A stretch of 64,000 nt of DNA from Sipunculus nudus (GCA_026874595.1 CM049306.1:86939142-87003141), one strand, 5' to 3'; numbered from the stretch's first letter, positions 14,474 to 30,000 are shown. Numbers and translations: made by a program. The notes: a model not told the origin generated them from the sequence alone.

Positions 14474-16601
14474 CTAGTAGACAGGAATGCCATTTATCAT
14501 CCGAAGCTGGGCTGTAGCTCGTGCTTTGCGACTTGTCACCTTAACAATCTGAAAAAAAAACCAAACCAAGGAATACAAATCCATCACAACTGTGGGACTG
14601 ACCAACGTTATACTGAAATCTTGGGTGGTCCACTGCTGCTGACCATCCTCTGTTGTTATACTCCTAGACTATAGTTAGACAGAGAAGTCTAGAGTTGAGC
14701 TATATCTACCTCAATATAAATGTAATAATATAGTGACTGGTTCATATGATATATCCATATTCACAATATATTGATATATTATACTACTAGACCATGAAAT
14801 GCATGTATTTACATAATTTGTTTTATACTGGTGTAACATGTATCAAAGTTTCTCTAGCCCACTACTATTAAAAAGGCTTAATATTTTAACATAAAAATAT
14901 GTGTATATATATGTGTGTGTAAACAAACAAACAGTGATTAATGTACACTCATATTCCTTGGCTTTATGTCATAGTAAACAAGGGACCTATGGGTCACTGT
15001 GCTAATGATATCAAATGGATATAAATTCTGAGAGGAACAGGTAATATGGATGGTTGGTATGATTGGAGATATTTTTGCAAATAATATTTTGTGATCTGAC
15101 AATATGTTTCCATTGAAACTGAAGCATGTAGGCATTTTGTGAATATAAGATCTATACTATTACCATGCTCACTGGTTGCCTTTTTGATAAGCTGTTGACT
15201 ATTCAGCAGTTTACACATTTGTTCAGTTCGATCCTATTTTTTTAATTAAACCAATTTTTTCAATTTTATAAATGTGAACAGTTGCAATAATGTTCCCAGT
15301 CCACAGGTGGAAAAACTTGATAGTGGGTGCGGGGGGGGGGGGGGGGGGGGGGGGGGCAGGGGGGATGTTTGGAGTTACAACACCTTTGCATATACATACA
15401 GGATTTGAAATTTAATTCAACAGTGCTCAAAGAAACAAAAGTATTCAAAATTATTTACTATTAAAAAACAGGCAGATAGATAGAAAAAAAGCAAATTCCA
15501 ATGCCACTGAGGCAGGAGAATAATGAACAAATGTTTGCATTAGATCCTCATTTTTTAACTCTACAATTTTTTTTAAGTTTATAAATACATATATATATCT
15601 GAATATATAAATTGATTCACAATTCTAAATTGGATCAGAAATTATAGCTAATTTGGTCAGGTGACATCACATTATGCACCCAGATGTTTTAATTTTGAAT
15701 TTGAAAAACAATACATATCTGAAAACAACACTTGATTCAGAATTCAGAATTCAAAATTGCACCTGTATTTATCAATGATTTGGCTCATATATTATCAAAT
15801 TATGCCTACTGATGCATTTAATTATATTTTAATTAAATGATTTAAATGGAAATTAACTTCTTTAAAAATGCTACATTACCACAACATAGCATCTTCTGGA
15901 TTACTCCAGAAATGTTTTGTACATTGGAGTGGAAACAGCTTTTTAATTAAAGGAGGTGACATGAGAATAACTGTAAACCTATGAGGGCAGGGGTGCTGGA
16001 CCAGTGTTGCATCATAATAAGGTTACCCAGTCAGGGCTGTGCTCACCAGAAGAATTTTTCAAATTTCATTAAATTGCTAACTCTAACCTTTATTCAAATG
16101 CTTCAAAGAAAATAACTTTGTGCAAAACACTGAAAATTGGAAAATACAAAGTAATCAATGTAATCATATCTAATTTTCATGATTATGATTACATTATGGG
16201 AGTAATTGATTACAATTACAATATCTTTGCTTTGAAAATACTAGTAAATGTTAGTGATTACAATTACGATTACTAACTGATTGTAATCTATTACAATTAT
16301 ATATCAAAACTGCTTTAAGCACTGTGGGTAAAGGTTAAAATGGCCCATCTGTCCGTATTGTTCAAAATGGGTTGAGTATGAGATGTACACACACAGCATA
16401 TTCTAACAGTGCAACACATAAAAACTACTTGAGTGGACTAGTGGGGTCAATCAGTGTGTACCTAGTACAGTCATGATCCAGCAGGGTTCTGTTCATCAGT
16501 TTTCATGTGGCGCCTTATTCCGGAATGTTTCATGTTAGAGATGATTTCTCTGTTGTAAATACCACAAATTTGAAACCCTCACTAACACAGAGCAAACCAC
16601 A

Positions 16602-16638
<37 letters not shown>

Positions 16639-19600
16639 TGTGTGTGTGTGTGTGTGTGTGTTTTGTGTGCATTTTAAAGTCCTAGTGCGGCTAACTAAAA
16701 AACCTTATGTGGTGTATAACACATCTTATCTGGCATACATCCTATAAATTCAAACTATGCAGGAAAAGGAGGAACCATTAGTTTATCTTTAGTACATTTA
16801 TATCCCAAAAATGACAATTGTTACTGAAGCATTATACCTGAATTTAGGCAACATCAGGTCAAATCGATTCATAAAACTAAATCACAGCAAATCAAGTAAA
16901 AAACAGTTTAAAAAAGTATGTGTGTTACAGGCCTGTAGCCAGTAAAAGGGTGTAGGTTTGATCAGAAACTGCCTGTGCAGATGGTTACCCATCCAAAAGC
17001 TACCCACGCTCAATCAAGAGGCTTAACTGAGATGGCCATTCCAACTATATTACCACCATTGCATGATGCAGTAGTATGTAAGAGTCACAGGAAAGTGTGT
17101 AATAGCATAGATGTTTATTGTGTTCCTGGGCAAAATTATCTGAAGTAACAGTTAATAATAATCAAAATAACTATCAATGAAATTTCCTTTATTCTCGTAA
17201 GCTAATTATACCGCATGTATTGCCACATGGGTGCTAGGAGTGGTACACGAGTTGGCTAAGTCACTAACTGAATTTCATTTGGAACTTGTGAACATTTTAT
17301 ATATTATGATAAATGATTCTTTGTATCTTAAAAAATAATTGACAGGTTACATTCCAAACAAACTCAAGTTTGATATGTATAGAATTGGTGGAAGTCAATG
17401 ACAGGATTAAGCAACATGAGGACTTATAAGTTATATGATTGTGTGTGTCAGCTGTCAGGGCATGATCAATATACAATAATGATGTACAATATATCAATAC
17501 AAATTGATATGCTACCTTTATATGGTTTGTGATTTGCTTTGTATGCTTAGCTAAGCTAAAGAAGGTTAAGACGGTGCTCGAGCTGTTCTGTTGACATGGC
17601 TAAAACCAGGCCCAGCCAGCTCCCTCAGCAAAGTCAAAATGGAAAGATAACACTTTTGAGGTTTATTTTAATCAATTTTGAGGGGGAATTTTGAGATAAC
17701 TGAGGAGAGATTGTATCATGCTGTATTGTAGTATAATTACTGTTAACAGATATGAAACATAACTTAAACTGTTACCTCACCTTTCTATAAAGCTAGAAAT
17801 CCTTTACATTTCTTATTTTGTCCTTTAAAACTTGAATGAGATTAAATGTTTTGCCAAATGAACAGTTAAATGAGAAATGAATATACACATGTTAGTGATT
17901 CCTTGACAGGCATTTGCATGTGAGTGATATTATCAACAGTCCTTAATACTGCTAAAACTGTATTCTGACTTTACACAGCCCTTCCATTACTTAAGTCACA
18001 TTAGTGCATTTTACTTATAATCTAACTTTTAACCCTGTTAAAAGCTTCAGCACAGCAAATTATCAAAGTGCATTCATATGTACTACCAAATAATGAACAA
18101 ATTTCAACAATTAATCCTCAGAGCCTTAATTGAGAACATTATACACAAAAACAATTAAGCTTATCAACAACACTTATGGGTTATCACATTGAGTGTAAAA
18201 GATAGGGGTTGGGGATGGTTTATAGTCTGGTGTCATTAGAGATGCCAGTCTCATCCAACTTTACACTTTGCCTTCCTGGTCTATCGAGCCTGTTCCTTAT
18301 TGTAGCCTTACTTGGCTCCCTTGGGAAGATACAACCCTAACATCCGTAATAGGGCATCAGAAGTTATTCATTCTACATTTGCCTGCCACCCATGACCAGT
18401 AGTCATTCACTCCTGGGTGAAGAGAGCACAACCTTGTGGTAAAGACTTTGGCCAGAGGTCTTAGCACTGAAGGTGATCAGGATGGGATGCAAACCCATAA
18501 CCTTGGGTCACAAGTTCAGTGCCAGAAAGCTACATGTATTGCACTATGTATTGTACCTGAATCGTATGACCTATACCCAACCAATGTGTGCATGTGTGTG
18601 TGTTTATTGGGATGATTCATCAGAAACAGCCTTCATCAGAAGCTGTTTACTTGACTGCAGTCAGTTCCTTTTTGTTGTCCAGTCACGTGCTGCAGGCATC
18701 AATCATACATGAAGCCTCCTATAATGGGATACAGCACAAAAACACAGCACACGGCTTCACGGAAAGCCCCAAAAGCCAGCCCCCTGATAGCATCAGCCAT
18801 TTACACATCATCTAGAAAATCTAATGTCACTTGGTCTGTGGACTGAATGGTCTATTGTTGGTTCAAAGAGTTTACATGATAAGGAATCCAATGTTGTATT
18901 ATTGCTACCATATCATGTGTAAAATTATTACATTGTCAAATTTTCTTTGAAATGTACATATTTCTTTGATGTACATAAAGGTATATACACCATCAGAAGT
19001 AGTTATCAATTTAATGAATTGTAACACACCTGGCTACGATTTTCAGTAAAAGTCGGGCCAGAATATTACAAAGTGTATATTGAAGGCACAAAAGAATTGT
19101 TATTTGTATGGAAACTTTCATTCAGAGAGAGAGAGAGAAGGAGGGGCAAAAGGGAGAGAAACTGAGAGACCTTGGATGTGGAAAATCTTTTAAAAATAAT
19201 TATGTAGGTAATGATAAAGAGGATATATATATAGATATATATATACAGTATATCTCACCTGATGGCCAGCCCCAATAAGACAACCATTTTTTTATATCTA
19301 GGGCTAATGTTAATCACAATAAAGCCCTCCCCAAAACATGACCACCATGCTTACATGACCACTTTGGCTGTTCCTGCAGGTGGTCGTGTTAGTGAGATTT
19401 CACTGTATGTAAATATGTTATTATGATAACATACAAATCATACATACTATACAATACAGGGAATGTATGACTGAAATTTTCACCTTCCTAAAGGAAAGGC
19501 ATTAATGCAGGTTTGTCTTTCTGCAGAAGAATTTGCCTTTCCACTAAAGATGCATCCTTTCATCATATCAAACTTTCAGTCAAACTTTGCTCAGTGTTAA

Positions 19601-21030
19601 AGTAATTCTGCCATCTTACATGCCATCAGACATGCACCTTTGCATGCAAAAAGAACTGAATGTTTTCAATAATAACACTGTAATCTCAGAAACATGATTG
19701 TGCAGTGAAAAAAACCCAGGAAAATATAAGAGATCGGGGCCTAAATGCCAGAAAGTATAAGGAATTTTAGACCCTTTTTACTGGAAAATATAGAAACTCA
19801 GTGGAAGACCACCTGTAAAATATATCGTTTTTGTGTCATGTTTGTTACTACTTATCAGCTACTAATAAGAATAATATCCTTTCAAACAGATTGGTATAAA
19901 TTTTTAAATACCTTTCCCTGCATGTTTTTGCCTGTCTGACACAAGTGAAAAGGCGTTATTACAATCCCTGCAATACAGATATATTGAGCACAGAACAACA
20001 GGAGTCTGCATTAACACCAGGTGCAGCAGCAAGTCTGGTCATTGTAGTATTATACTGCTGATGTGTTCAGTTGACTTGTGTTCACCACAGAATTTTGTGG
20101 TATCAAACTTAGATGATATATTATATTGACTAATAATTCTGTTCAGTTTCATTAAACTGATCAAAATGGTGACCTCTGACTTCATTAAATATGTGGCAAT
20201 TTTGTCTTTAGGTGAAAGCCCTGGTTAGTTATTGCACCAACACTAAACAGTTAATAGACGGACGGATCATGAGTATACCACAATACATCCCATTTTAGAC
20301 CAGCATATAAAAATAAACTGTTCTACTGAATCACTGCTCCTTTTTGGAAATGGTCGTAACTTCCTAAATGGATTGCCCATGTACACCCACGAATATGGAC
20401 ATGGAAAATGAGAATGTACAAATAAGTGTTAATTATTAGAACTGACTTATTAATCATTAGTTTGGGATGAATTGTAACTTATCAACAGTTTCTTAGTTAT
20501 CTCATGGCAAATTCAGAAATATGTCCCCAAGAGAAATCTCTGTATAAATTATTTTAGTTCAAGGTATAAAGTAATAAAACTTGGCTGATATTTTCTTGTT
20601 TTCTTTTTAAATTATTTTCATACTTTCAAGTTTCCTAGCATCTGGAATGATTTCCTTGACATTACATTTTGGATGAAAGGGGGGGGGGGTTAATTCTGAG
20701 GGCTCCCACCGGCTACTCTCTTGTTTATCAGGGGAAATGGGATTAAAGGATCACATTCACAAAATCATACAAAACTGTGTAATTTAATGATATATAGATT
20801 ATAACATATAACCTCCCCCATACAATGCTCACATAATGGGGGAGTGTGGTGTGGATGGCAATGACTTATAAACAGTCTAATCAGTAGATGGGATTATGAA
20901 AACTGAAGTTTGAAAAGGTTTTAGCCTAGATATTATGTATGTCAAACAAAAGATTTGGCTAATCATTTGAAATGAGTGCCATCCAACCTATGATGCAAAC
21001 ACTGCAGCCTAAACCTAGGTTTTGGTGCGA

Positions 21031-21080
<50 letters not shown>

Positions 21081-24000
21081 AGAGACTGTTTTTACTCAGT
21101 TTTCACTTGAAGTATATTGCAATACATAATGTATCTAAATAAGATGACTGATACCCAGCCCTAATATATATATATATATATATATATACAAAATGTAACT
21201 GCCATCAAAACTATAAATAATCTTAAAATATAAGTTATGCATTATAACCATGTGGCATATCTGTGTTTTGGATTAAATAGGTAATTGTTCTGGCATTATT
21301 TTATATATATATATTTATATAATTAAACAAATGTTAAGTATGTAGGAAAATAAATGCAAATCCTTAGTTAATGGTTGGGCTTTCTGGTTTCTTTTCATCT
21401 CTGATAAAAAATGTTTCTGTTAGTTATGGTAAATGAATGTAACTGAAGCCATTTCATATTTCAGAAAAAAAAAAACTCCTTGAAGTCACTGGTTGCTTTA
21501 TAAAACATCTATCAAATGCACAATCCACAGATTCATTTCACAGCAACCTTTTCACCATCTGATAATATTCCTGGAATTTCCTTAAAGGTCAATGCAACTG
21601 CAATGACATACCAGGATATAATAAAATTCCTGGAACGCTATGTAGTCTGAGCACCAAATTTGCACCAAATAAAACATGTAATTTTTTATCAGGAAATATT
21701 GTAATACTGTACAGCATTGTAGTTCATTCAGCTATGAAAAAAATGATTGATCTCTCTTGCTGCTTCAGATACTGGAGAAAACCACAATTTACTAAAACAA
21801 GTGTTTGCTTGACAACTACATTATCCTAGAAGTCATGTGGCGGCTTGTTGCTATGGTGACATGGCTTACCTTGGTACCCTGGTGATCCTGGAAGAGGAAT
21901 TTAGGACTCCTGAATAATGCATGAGCTAACAGAGACTCCCGGAATTCCTGGACTGTTGAATGCTGAAACCACTTGCTGCGCAGACGATCAGTGTTTTTCT
22001 AAAACACAAGACACATTATAGTGACTAAACTGCTCATTAGATGGCAGCACCAATCAGTGTCACTAAACTAAAATAATCATTTGTTTAATGTTACAATTCG
22101 CCAGCAGATAGCAGCACCAATCAAGTGTGTTGGCTGGGTCCTAATCATCCTGAATAAAACTAGGTTTGGTCATGCAGTTCTGATGAAACTCAATGCCGAA
22201 TATGTCAAACTAAAAAATTCACTTAAATAAAAATTTTAAAATACTAGACAAATAAAATTATTATGAAGCTGATCATAATAAGGGGTGTGAATTATGAAGT
22301 TTAAAACAGACTATGGCTTGACTGTTTGCTGTGTTAAAGTTGCGAAAAGTACTAACACACTTGTTGATGAATTTATATTCTTTCTATTTCCAAAAACTGA
22401 GAAAAAAACTAGTGACCATGTGTCATCATGCTCAGATTCAAAATAAAGGCTTACCATAAATGAAGTAAAAAACTGAGCAAACCGGACAAGTACAAACACT
22501 GTGTATGTCAATAAACATAACAACTGAATAACTCAACATGATCAATAATGGACAATCTGCAAAGGATATCATGAGAAATATTTTCTTCATCCAAAAGAGT
22601 TCAATATTATAGACATTTTCCACCTAACTGGTGCCATTTTTTGACAATGACTGACACCACATGTTTTGGTATATTATATTGAAACTAGATGTGTCGGAAC
22701 GACAAGAATGCCCCCGCCTGGGGCAAATTAGAAACATTTGTAAAATTTTTAAACATTTTTTAAGTTCAGGAGGTGTCGCATGGTCAAAAGTAGGTCAAGA
22801 AGGGCAAAATGCAAACTCGATCTGTAACGGGTCATTATCAAGCAACACACCAAAAATCATGCAGTATATGCAGGCATTGTGAAAAAAAGTCCATACATGT
22901 GCATTTTCCATAAAAATTTCTGTGATTCATGAAATTTTCTATGTTTAGGAGCCGTAAAACAATCAAAAGTAGGTCAACCAGGACGAAACGCGAACTCAAT
23001 CTGTAACTGTCATTATCTGCCCACACATAAAAATTCAGGGTGGTATCTGCAGGCATTGCGAAAAAAAGTCCGTACATGTGTATTTGTCATGAAAATTTCT
23101 ATTTTTCATGAAATTTTCTAAGTTAAAGAGGCGTAAAATGTTCAAAAGTAGGTCAACCGGGACGAAACGCGAACTCGATCTGTAACTGGTCCATATCTGC
23201 CCACACACCAAAAATCAGGCCAATATCTGCAAGCATTGCCAAAAAAGTCTGTACAACTGTTTGATTTTGGAATGACGGAATGACGGACATGGGTAAAACT
23301 ATATGCCCCGGCCACTTTGTCGCCGGGGCATAAAAAAAAACACTTTTGTTATATCTCTTATTTTATCATTAAATGTGAGTTCTTTTATGAGTCTCTGGCA
23401 TATATGTAGTCCCATTTAACAAAACCTGAAATGATGGCTCACAAGATATTAACATAGCAGATGACTGCTACTTGCAGTCTGCATGGTAATGAAAAAGCTA
23501 TCATTGTTGTTCAGCAGGTATTTGGCTTTGACGTCCAGGGTCTATAGGAATGACCAGTATCATTTTAATACAGAAGGAGACATATACACCTGAAGTTGAT
23601 GAACATGTGTCAGGATTTGGTATTCAGTACTTGTAACTGCCACGCTGTACCGGTGACAGGAAAACATGTAGGTGGCACCACCAACATTTACAGGCCTGCG
23701 AAAGGTAAATGACCAAAAAAAAGAGTAAGTGCTCCGGAAAAAAGAGTAGACGTCTTTGAAATAAAGAGTGAAAAAAAAGTAAAACTAAAATAAGGGTAGT
23801 TGACAAGTGACTACGTGTATCCACCAAAATCAGAGTGGGATGGTTGAAGTGAGGCATGGATTGAGTGGCAAGGGGAAATAGAGTGAGGTGTGTTGCATAT
23901 TAGCATGGATGTCTGCAGCCGAAATATTTATGTAGGTGGCGCCACCTGCCACAAAATCCAAAAAGCTATCCAAGTTGTATACATATGCAAATTGTAGGCA

Positions 24001-27000
24001 GATAAGTCAAACCACTCCTTGTATATGAGTGATTTTATCCCACAGCAGACAAACAGAAGGATGCTGTGCAAAAATGGTTGCAGGTTGCGCCATCAATTTT
24101 GTGTATGATAAAGAGCTATGTGAGATCTACACACATGCAAAATTTCAGGGGGATACGTCAAACCAGTCCTGAAATATAAGCATGGATGTATGCAGCGTAA
24201 ACATAAATGTAGGTAGTGCCACCTGCCACAAAATCCAGAAAGCTATCCAGGATGTATATACATGCAAAATTTTAGGCAGATGAGTCAAACTACTGCTGAG
24301 ATATGAGTGATTTTATCCCACGGCAGACAAACAGACGGACCCTGTGCAAAAATGGTTGCAGGTGGCGCAACCAGTTTTGCGTATGATGAAGAGCTATGTA
24401 AGATCTATACACATGCAAAATATCAGGAGGATACATCGAACCAGTCCTGAGATATGAGCCTGGATGTCTGCAGCCTGAACATGATTGTAGGTGGCGCCAC
24501 CTGTCATATAATCAAGAAAGCTATCCAGGATGTATACACATGCAAAATTTCAGGTGGATAAGTCCAACCACTGCAGAGATATGACTGATTTTATCCCACG
24601 GTGGATGAACAGATGGACACTGTGCAAAAATGATTGCAGGTGGCGCCACCATTTTTTTTGTTAGTTATAAAGCTATCCAAGGGCTACATTTGTGTAAAAT
24701 TTATAGCCTGATTGGTCAAACAAGTCTGAAGATATGTGGATTAATGTGTCAAAACAGATGCACAGATGGACACACTGGAGAGAGGAAAGGTCAGTGCAAA
24801 ATATTTTGGCACCAGCTCACGTGACCCGATAATGGTGTAAAGTTTCGGAAAAATCTGTCCATTGGTCTCAGAGTTCTATCCCAGAAATGAATGCCACCAT
24901 GGCAGCGGAACCCAGTCAAAAACATAGTATCTGCAAAACTTTGTTTTGGTGGATACAATTAGCATGAATTCCCATTTTTTATCACAGATTGAATACAGAT
25001 GTGCTTCACATAGCACAATTGAATATATATCAAAGCATTTAATTCCCAAAGTCAGAAATATATACGGGGCATGTCCCAATTCATGAAGATATGGGCATTT
25101 TCAACATGTTGTGACACACGCTGAACATATGCACACTAAAAAAATGCAAAATGTCCAATTCATGTTCTAACTGGACTGTTATAGCAGGAGAGAAATAAAA
25201 TATATCAGAATTCACCCATGAAAAAAGAGGAAAAAAAAAAAGAGTGCTGTTGAAAAAAGAGTGAAAAAAGAGTAATTCGCTTCATTTTCAGGAAATCCTT
25301 AAAAAAAGAGTGACTCTTTTAGAAAAGAGTGATTTGGCAGGCCTGCTTTAGTATATCCTTTACAGTTTTTCCATGATCAATGAGCACAAATTTCATAAAA
25401 CAAAAATTTTAAAGATGTTAAATAAAAAAAATTTAAAGTGAAGTGATAATTGACAACTTCTAGCTCATAACATCCCATAACATCACAGCTCTTATACACA
25501 AGGTGACTGAATTGTACTTCTAATACAGGAGCTTCCACTATCATTGTGATTTTCAGAACGTTCCAATGGATACAATTTATGCTTTGCTGATGACCATCCA
25601 CTGAGCATCTCTATAGATCAATTGTCTTAAAGCCAAAGCAGATCAATGATATAAGGCATATTATGGTGATGCAAAACATTAGTTTCACTTTTTTACCTTC
25701 ATTCAACTTTTTTCTAATGTACTTGAGTAGTGAAATGAATGATACTTGTTGCAGAACAGTCATCAGTCATTGGTAAAACAAGTAAAATCTTTTTGTGTCA
25801 AAGCTGAAGGGACTTCTATGACAAAGCTTCAACTTATCTGAGGTTTGACATAAGCAGGATCTATATGGTATTAATTTAATCTGGAACTCTGAGCGTGAAT
25901 CTTCAACAAAAGTGAGTTTATTTGATTAAAACAAGCTGGAAACACAAAAGGTTTTATCACTAATAAGAAAAACACTTCAAAAGCCACTAACCAGATCTGC
26001 CAGCTCAAAGTTTCCATGGTAACCAGTTTGTGGGTTGAAGTTTCCGAGTTCGATGATAACCTGTCCCAGAGATTCATTAGAGCCCTCTTCCTGCTTGTCA
26101 ATCACATGGATCACAATGTACCTAAAAGGTCAAGAAAGGTCAGCGGTTATTATGACTGTTCAACAATGCATCCCACTGGTATTCTCAATTGGCATTATTT
26201 GCTCTTTTAGCACACACTCAAAAAGAATTTAACAAAGCACATTACAAGCATGCCTGCTGGGTTCATGAAGTCCAATATACAAGACTATATATGTAAAAAT
26301 CTTATGCTTTGGAGAAAACATAAACATAAAAAACATATTTACTGAGATCTTTACAGAGTTTGGTACATGCAGCCTTTGAAGTCTTGAAGCAAACTTGAGG
26401 AAACCCTTTACTGAATTCAAAGACAGTAATTAAACTGATTAAATATTGGCAACTTTACTAATTCAGAAAAATTAAGTTTTAAAATGAAATCCTTTTCATG
26501 GATAATTGTAATAACATGCACTAAAGAGATTCTATTTCTGGAGATCATGGAAAGAAGAAGTTGAAACCAGCTTTGACACATGGGGACATCTGGTGGTACC
26601 CCAATTAACTAAATCAAGGGGTCTTGTCAGTTATTGTTTCCCCACACTGTGATTATTCTTTCTATTTAATAAACAAATAAACAATAGGTGAAAGATAACT
26701 TTTATAGAAACTCATTGTTACATGATCGTATTCTTGAAAAAAAAAAAGAAACATATTTGAGTTAACATCATTTTATAATGAGTTACATGTGTCTAAAGAC
26801 CCTGTTGACAGTATGTTCAGTATTCAAGTTCCTAGCGTGATACACTTGACAATATTCTATGGTGTGTTAGACTAAAATTTCATCTTTAGAATAAGGAGAT
26901 AATCAATTACAACTTACTTGTCACCAAAGTCATCTGGAGACAATGGAAATTCAAACGTTTCCTCCCATTCTGGATCCAGTGACTCCTCCATCACCTGTTG

Positions 27001-30000
27001 GTGAGAAACAACAATAACTTGAAATTACACCAACACAAGATGTTGTCAGATATACCGGTACTCAGGCCACCCATCCATACCAAATGATAGCTCTATTATA
27101 ATAAAATAGCCATAACAATGAGCCAGTATCCTCTGAATTAAAAAAATTATGGTGATTCAGAGTATTTTCAAAATTTAAGAACTTTTAATTTTGCATAAAT
27201 TTGGTGATAGACAAACAGACAAACCGAATGAAAAGTATAAAGTCTCTCATCACCTGGGGGAGGTATAAACATAGACAGCTCCTTGTTTTTTATAAGAAAT
27301 AGAATATACAATATGAATACTTGTTAAAATTCTTTATTTTTAAATACTTTTTTTATGGCAGACTTCATGTGAAGCCTGCAAATGATTTGCAAAACTATTG
27401 ATCTTTTTATTTTCAAGTTTATTTTCAGTTTCTATGCATGCACTTTAAACTCTATATAAATTAGCATTATTATTATGCAGGAAGAAACATTTATGTCATT
27501 CAAAATGTTGTAAGTCAAGAGGTTGCTATAAAATCTCAATTTGCATCCATCAGTCTGCCTGGTAACATAGAATTCTGATAGATCATGCACTATCACATAC
27601 ACCACTGGCTTTGTTTGTTCATTATCATGTGTAAATCTTGCCTTTGTTTGGAAACAGAAGGGAATTCCTGGGATCTGAATCTTGACAAACGGATTTGGCT
27701 TTTGGTCCTGGTACCGGTCAGTGAGGCCCTGTGCCTTGTGCAAAGTGACCTGTAGAGTTGATGGAGCCATGAACTGCAGAGTGACCTCAATTTCCCCGGA
27801 AATCTGCAGGTCAGTCTGTAAAAAATCAAAAGGGAATTCACAAGTGTTGGGGCCAATGACTAATTATAATATATGATCTGTCTTGCATTGGCATAGTTGA
27901 TTAGAGTTTTTCACAAAGTTTAGACTTTACAATGACGGAAGGTATACTTTTACAATATGTATGCGAACAATTGTTAGAACAGTCTGTGTTTACTAATAGA
28001 TTTACACCTAAGCCACAAATCTGGATATGTACATATGCAGGCAAATCAGTTTTTGGATAAATTAGCCAATTTGTAGGCCTATATATCAATTGGGAGGATG
28101 TACAGCTTTATATCTGATTTGAAATTTTATACTCCTAGAGGTCAACAAATTTTTACTTATGACTGATCATAACATTACAACTGATTCCAAATATTCTAAT
28201 AGTGACTAATAATTAATCATCAGTTACTGATATGCTGTTGTGGATCAATTAAGACCAAGGAACAAACTCAAAACACTAGAGTTCACCTCATGCAATCAGT
28301 ACAGTTGTAATGATGCACTGGTGGACTGATACACTGTGATACAAAGTCAAATCAGTAAATAGTATAAGTAAATAGTATCAGTAATTCTGCCACATAATAT
28401 TGTTGCTTCCTCCTGTGTTGTGGTTTAAACTGACCCACAAGAATTCAAGAAATTATATTAAACAAGTAATGATTATCCAATTAACCTTAATGACCAAAGT
28501 AGGAATAACTGATTGACTAATATGTAGATTTTACAATCTGGTTCCTGTCCCCTGTGATACTTTCTTTAGATATTTTATCCACTGGTAAAAGTATTGTCAG
28601 ATTGATTGCTACACTGCCACATTAACAATGTATGACATTAGCATGTAAGGTTAAATATCATTGGCCAGAAATCAGTTAATCAGCATCGGATTGGTTAACA
28701 GCAGCATTTTCAAACCAACTGAAAGGGCTGATTCATTATTCAATAACCATTGAGGCAAGTAGCCGTGAGTACACCACTCAGTAGGCACTTATATTAGGGT
28801 ATGGTAAGCCTAACTTGAGTCGTGCTACAAGCCATATAGAGGAATGCATCACAGTGGTCTTCCATGTTGCATTCATATTGTGGTAAACAGCCAATAATCT
28901 TAACATTAGGCTATGAATGATGAATTAACATAAAAGAACACATGTGAACTCACAACCCAAACTGAAACCTTGTCTCTATGGTAACAAGTCATTTCCTGTG
29001 TCTCGAACAAGTTGGCTGCATCCAGTAACCCGTGCAAGCTATGCTTGTATTCATGTGGTCAGAAACTCAACAAACATGGAGAGGGATTTACCAGTATGCT
29101 GAGTTAAAATGGTGTTGCCAGAAAGTACACTAAAAACAAGTTAACAACTGGTCTGGTTTGTGTCAAGTGGCAGCATACTTGTAGGCCATGAGGCGTTGTA
29201 AAAAAATGATGAAAATATTCGCATCCTCATAGAGCATTAAAATGCATTCCTTGCTGAAGGATGTAAAGGCACTCTGACAGCCAGAATGTAGACTCTCTTA
29301 TGTCAGAGGGCCGAAATGGTGCAAGGAGGTAATGACATGGTGAATCTGAACAAAATAGAGCAATGACCTGGAATCTTAACTTTGATACTACTTGTATGTA
29401 TCATATTGAGTTTTGTTTTCTGAATGAAGTATTTTTTTATGTTGCTTTATCATTCCATCTCTAAGATTAGTGAGTGAGCGATAATACCAGAAGTTAATAA
29501 TACCTACCTGATATTGTATCATTTCCGTGTAATTTGTCATGTATTTCTGAAAATCATTTCTGTGGACTTTTGTATGCTTTTATTACTCCTTAAATTATTT
29601 AATATGAGATGAACTTGCATTCCATTGCACTAGTTGACAATTTTAGCGGCACATCAACCTGTTTTTAATATTCATAGAATGAGCACGGGTTGGTATTGAG
29701 AGTGGTTCCCATCCTGCCTCGCGTAACCTCTGTTCAGCTCCAACAAGTGGCATCCATCGGAACGCAGGCCAAGAAGGAATATATGCCCTCAGGAAATATA
29801 ATTTTTCCACAGTCCCTTGTTATTACTATGCCCTATTATGGCCCATGGCTCTCTTCCAGTGATGATTAGCACGGATTACAAATATCAAGTGTTTTCAATC
29901 CAGTGCAGTCCAAGGTTATATTGCGACTTCCAAAGAATCAGCAATGTGACAGCTAGTGACAGTCATATATTGAAATTTTGTGCTTTTGAATTATTAAAGT

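Noticed and set aside
18470-18545. tRNA gene
   Set aside because: Only the B-box-like and arm-like segments are recognisable; acceptor and D arms do not pair, so at most it is a SINE head or pseudogene.
22661-24824. Regularly spaced repeats that could suggest a CRISPR array
   Set aside because: This is animal nuclear DNA; the units are 179 or 278 bases and repeat along their whole length, with no short repeat and unique-spacer pattern.
27432-27641. In-frame extension of the C2B exon past the GC donor
   Set aside because: It would break the conserved C2 strand order and end at a stop, whereas splicing to 26994 restores a normal C2B core.
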